Source: Dichomitus squalens LYAD-421 SS1 (taxonomy: Eukaryota > Basidiomycota > Agaricomycetes > Polyporales > Polyporaceae). From it: a stretch of DNA of 33,721 nt. The notes below the pieces were generated by a model. The model made no database searches. It was given only the letters and a program-made list of their open reading frames with translations, and was not told where the DNA came from. The stretch lies in assembly GCF_000275845.1 (NCBI RefSeq), contig NW_006766914.1, positions 229,843 to 263,563 on the forward strand, given 5' to 3'. The translations under genes were made by a program, and so were the position numbers. Positions 30,034 to 33,721 of the stretch are shown one piece after another; position 1 is the stretch's first letter, and each line of letters starts with the position of its first letter.

Positions 30034-32378
30034 CTAACGTCTCTTAACGTTCAACCACAATTCTGATTTTGTGCTTCCTATACTGGTGCTCGGATACGTG
30101 ACTCCGGAGATGTTCCAGAAAACGGGCCTGTCGGAAGGCTCGAAAACGAAGTTCCCGAGCAGCTCGGACAAGACCACCTCTGTTTCCTCTTGTCAGCCTG
30201 CTGTCTCTGCTCGCACTTCCGAATGACAACTCACTCATCTCGAGCTGCGAGAAAGTGAACCCGCTGGCGGCGAAGACATTGAGCATCACAGCAACAAACA
30301 GATGAGTAGACAAGGAGAGCGCTCACATGCACGATCGCCCGCCGCCCAAAAATGTCATCCTAATGCATCGTAGGCAATTTCAGCGTCTGTTCGTGCCGGA
30401 CCAAAAAGACAAAGACGTTTACAGGTGAGAATATACCCCGGGGATCGCTGCCCTCTCCACTGTCTCTGGAAGGGGACCAAGCCAGCGTTCCGGCTTCCAC
30501 TCGTACGCATCGTCTCCCCAGAGCGCCTTGGAGCGATTGCACGCCATCATCCCGATGACGATGTCTGTACCGCGGGGAATGACGAGGTCGCTTACGACCG
30601 ATCCGTCAGTACCGTGGATGGGCTGTGAGAGAGGTAGGACGGCGTCCTTCGTGGTCCTGGAGCACTCAACCCGAGATCAGCTGGGAACAGAGACAATAGG
30701 ATTAATATGCATACCCCCGAAAGGTCTGCGGCGCAGGAGGATATCTGGTTGGTTCGTCAGATTGGTTGCGAGGAAGGATACGCATGTTGAGGACGTACAG
30801 CCTGAGCGTCTCCCGACATACCGCGTCGAGATACGGCAACGCGTGCAGCTGGTCATAATCGAGGTCTCCTCCAGCAGCTGTACGTGCTTCTATGACCTCT
30901 AGCCGAGCTTTCTCCTGTACTTCCTGATGTTGCGCAAGCAAGTGAAGTATACGAGACAAAGCAGTCGACGTCGTGTCCATCGCTGCGAAGAGGATCGAGC
31001 TGGGGCAGGAGCGTGTGCTCGCTCTATCGATGCGCCGAGAAGACGACAGGTGGGAGCACTCACGACATCTGTCCTGACACCTCTTCATCTGGGAGGCGTT
31101 CTCCGACTGGCACCTCCATATTGGCCTTCACTATCGTCCGGAGATCAGGACGGTCCTAATCAAGGTACAAACGTGCAACCTACACAGAACGCTGATGATG
31201 TCTTTGTGATCAGCTCCATGCGTGTCGACAGCAGCTTTCTTTGCTTGAAGAATCTCGCTCGACTTGGCACGCATGGTGTCACAGATGCGGATCAACTCCT
31301 GGACAGAAGGGATCGGCAGTATCTCTACGAGCCATCGACGTAACCACGACGGGCCAAGGAAGCCCACGAACGGTGTCAGTTGGCGCAACAGCATCATCTC
31401 CGCGCAGGTTGCGACAGGCCTGCATGAAATGATATCAGCTACAACTGGGTGGTGCACAGACATTACGGACGCACGAGTAGCTCTTCACAGCATCCCCGTA
31501 CGCATCCTGCACGTCCTCCGTGAGCGGGTCGAACGAGTACCCGAGTCCGCTCTGTCCGATGAGCTCCAGAGCCGCTCGCCCCATCCATCCGAGTACGTCG
31601 ACCGCTTGCGGATCTTCTCCGACGCGGGTCGATATCGCGCTCACCAGCTGCACATAGGTCAAGTGAGCTGATGATTATGTCGGGAGAGGTCGAGCAGCTA
31701 GCTACCTTGTGCGTCACTCCATAAAACACGGGGACAAGGCTGCGGAGATGCTTGGGAGCGAAGATAGGTGTGAGCATCTTCCTTTGCTTCCGGTGTGTTT
31801 CGCCTTGGCAGCCGTGCGGGTCAGTGAACGCGATATCATCCTTAGGATCAGACATTGCACCTGTGACGCATGGAAGTCCAGGGCCGAGCAGGATGCAGTT
31901 ACTCCTGATGGTGATAAGGTCGGCGCGCGGGCACAGGTAACGCCCAAGGAGGGTTGTCACGTACTGCAGATACCATGGCGGCTCGTCGTATAGGGTGTTA
32001 TCCTTCAGTATATGCTGAAGGGACAAAGGATCGAAGATGTACAGCATTGGTTTCTAATGTAGACCGTGTTAGCCAATCATCCGTCAACGTTCCAGAGGAC
32101 TTGACGGACCCCGAGCAGGCCGCGTAACTTCACGATTGGCCCATACTTCTCCGCGATGTGGGAGTGGAAATCCCAGCTTTGCGTATCGGTTATCTGAGAA
32201 AGATGACCTGCGGCAGATGTTACCTTACACTGTCCGAGTGAAGAAGACGTGTCGTACCGGTGAGAAACGATGTCGCGATGGGCCCTGGTACGATATCCAG
32301 AGGAGACTTGGGGGTGAGAGCGCGGACTAGTCTCCATGCAAGCAGAGCAATGAGAGTGCACACGATGGCCGATATCAT
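30034..32378 (-). CDS. Cytochrome P450 monooxygenase (basidiomycete type)
   Basis: Fourteen exons join in phase to 532 residues: 32378-32258, 32207-32110, 32053-31965, 31904-31861, 31803-31706, 31647-31475, 31419-31184, 31130-31064, 30999-30799, 30744-30715, 30656-30423, 30359-30327, 30263-30235, 30179-30034 (first donor edge uncertain by one base). An N-terminal hydrophobic anchor (about residues 2-22) and the hinge DIVPGP point to ER-membrane attachment. The oxygen-binding I-helix reads AAMDTT (about 314-319), the K-helix ExxR is ETLR (372-375), the PERF-like motif is PERW (441-444), and the heme loop FLGGGRSCIGF has the axial Cys at 474. All catalytic landmarks are present, so the enzyme looks functional. 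Exons 10, 12 and 13 are only 30, 33 and 29 nt. The substrate is unknown; xenobiotic or secondary-metabolite hydroxylation are common roles, with electrons from NADPH-P450 reductase. Confidence 0.93.
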
Positions 32379-32413
32379 GGAGGGGAAACGCCTCAGGCTC
32401 AACGATCGGGGGA

Positions 32414-32481
32414 ACGCTCAACACGTCGAGTCTACCAGGATATATACTCTTCTCGGCTGGGTCTATTCATGTGTTGAGCGT
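32414..32481 (-). promoter_or_regulatory. P450 promoter: TATA box inside an 11-bp inverted repeat
   Basis: On the minus strand TATATAT (plus coordinates 32440-32446) lies about 62 nt before the P450 ATG. It is flanked by ACGCTCAACAC (32414-32424) and its perfect reverse complement GTGTTGAGCGT (32471-32481), 46 nt apart. The symmetry suggests paired binding sites of one factor or a foldback around the core promoter. Confidence 0.55.
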
Positions 32482-33721
32482 GTTCGACTCCGACAACCGC
32501 ATGTCTGACAGAGTGTAACGATAGTGGATCTCCATAGGAAGGTACCATTAGCGGAGAAAGCGAAGGTAGATAGTGGGAGACCACTCACCCGGCGACGATT
32601 GAGAGAAGCGTCCGGTGTTTATGTTGTCGAAGGCCACATGCGCGTGCCTCCGGATGTACATCAGATGCCTTGGGCGCATACTGAGCAGCTTCATCATATA
32701 TAGCCAGATAATGCCGGAAAGCTTTTCAGAGCAAGGCCGAGCAGAATACCATCATGACACTCGCGATTCAAGCTCATGCGAACATGGGATGCGAAACTTC
32801 GGGTGATAGAGGATGAACGCATTAGCGCCTGGACGTCGACTCTGCGGAGAATGCCGGCAGGAGTCAAACGCCGTACCAACTTTTTGCTTTCCTTATCTTT
32901 TCAAGTTACTTGCTGTGTGTGCTTCATGCTCTAACATTCGCGACACTGTGGCCATACTGTGGCCGTGTGAATGCTTTCCAACGAATGCTGTCATACTGTC
33001 CATTTCGTGAAGACCAGTCTCTGCTAGTCTTGTGAGGAGGCCTTTCAAATGTATGCTGGCCCAAAGCTCACACCGACATGTCAGATGCGATCCACTCAGT
33101 TGAGACACACCCTCTGGTAGTGATTGCAACGCGGACAAACTTGAAACATAGAATAGTACGGCTTCGGTGAGTTCCTCTCGTCTCTCCTCCGTTAAGTCAA
33201 GTTCTGCTCGCACTCCAGTATGCGAAGTCTGTATCTGCCAGTATATGACAACCATGATGGCTACCGCATTGCCGTGCGCTTGTGGCAATGGTGTGGAGAT
33301 TGGCAGCGCTGGCCTAAGCGATGAGGCGCGCGTCCAAGCGCCAGGTCCTCGCATAGACCAGATGGCGAGCATCTCCAAGAGATAACATCGGCTATCATGC
33401 TCCTGCTCTTGATCTCACCTGCGTAGCTGATAGCGGCGGTCCCTCATTGTATCTGCTTCTCCTCGCTAACCGCTGGTCCGATTACCTCAAAACAACGTGT
33501 GTACAATACTCATGTACGCAGCGAAGAAAATGTTTGGTCCAGATTTTGGCGAAAGTGCGCGCACTTTGATGAAAACACATCTTAAAAAAACTATACCAAA
33601 GACTTCAAGCCCCCAAAGCATACAAATGGATTGGTGTATTTCGTTTTGCAGGCAATAGGGTATGGACCATGCTATTAGACAATCTATGGAGGCAACCAAG
33701 GACAGCGGACAGCCTAAGCGC
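32482..33721. other. Right edge, no securely supported gene
   Basis: Beyond the P450 promoter only one open frame stands out (minus, 33372-32893, listed separately). The last 200 bases are AT-richer, with runs such as TTAAAAAAAC near 33582, and show no coding pattern. Confidence 0.4.
32893..33372 (-). CDS. Unrecognised ORF, possibly an exon of an unknown gene
   Basis: A 159-codon open frame from ATG at 33372. The second half looks protein-like: a charged helix (DLTEERREELTEAVLFYVSS), then LWASIHLKGLLTRLAETGLH and FVGKHSHGHSMATVSRMLEH, regular amphipathic patterns. I cannot name a family. The first 40 residues look less natural, so the real gene may start further right in another exon, or this is a relic. 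It is divergent from nothing nearby; the P450 is on the same strand downstream. Confidence 0.3.
   Translation of the reverse strand: MLAIWSMRGPGAWTRASSLRPALPISTPLPQAHGNAVAIMVVIYWQIQTSHTGVRAELDLTEERREELTEAVLFYVSSLSALQSLPEGVSQLSGSHLTCRCELWASIHLKGLLTRLAETGLHEMDSMTAFVGKHSHGHSMATVSRMLEHEAHTASNLKR

Noticed and set aside
8565..32378. Secondary-metabolite gene cluster (P450 plus two MFS transporters)
   Set aside because: No polyketide synthase, NRPS, terpene cyclase or other backbone enzyme is present, and housekeeping RPN9 and a Myb gene lie between them.

Overview
This window looks like nuclear DNA of a filamentous basidiomycete, most likely an agaricomycete or polypore. Genes are split by many short introns (mostly 50-80 nt, GT-AG), intergenic DNA is about as GC-rich as the genes, and the families are typical of such fungi: a multi-intron P450, a two-Myb telobox protein, F-box/LRR-like proteins and MFS transporters. 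There is no operon structure, CRISPR array or rRNA. I rebuilt the exon structures by hand from splice sites, reading phase and family conservation. Exon edges are therefore inferences, but in five of the six rebuilt genes every phase joins up; the sixth, the F-box gene at 27189-28879, needs two frame corrections.

Layout. 1-8.5 kb is gene-poor and decayed. It holds a truncated steroid 5-alpha-reductase-like pseudogene (1220-1890), an F-box-like gene relic (about 3029-3484), a block of AAATATTT palindromes (4619-4868), and a pair of diverged inverted repeats rich in GTYGAC (6528-6629 and 7594-7686) that may bound a relic transposable element. 8.5-17.8 kb is a compact housekeeping block: an 11-exon MFS sugar-porter-like transporter (+), a 3-exon protein with two telobox-type Myb repeats (-), and the 26S proteasome lid subunit Rpn9 (-, 7 exons). 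A second gene-poor stretch (17.8-19.7 kb) precedes a 6-exon MFS monocarboxylate-transporter-like gene (+, 19717-21462), followed by about 3 kb without a convincing gene.

24.4-28.9 kb carries two adjacent same-strand F-box-type genes. The first is an apparent fusion of an F-box-like N-terminal half to a seven- or eight-bladed WD40 propeller, and I consider it the most interesting object here. The second is a roughly 544-residue F-box/LRR-like protein whose frame shifts by +1 at two poly-T runs. 30.0-32.4 kb is a complete 14-exon cytochrome P450 (-), with all signature motifs and a TATA box framed by a perfect 11-bp inverted repeat.

The genes do not form an obvious pathway. The P450 and two transporters could suggest a metabolic cluster, but there is no backbone synthase and housekeeping genes lie between them. 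The F-box genes suggest SCF-type ubiquitin adaptors, which are commonly expanded in agaricomycetes, and Rpn9 is part of the proteasome, but their co-location is probably chance.
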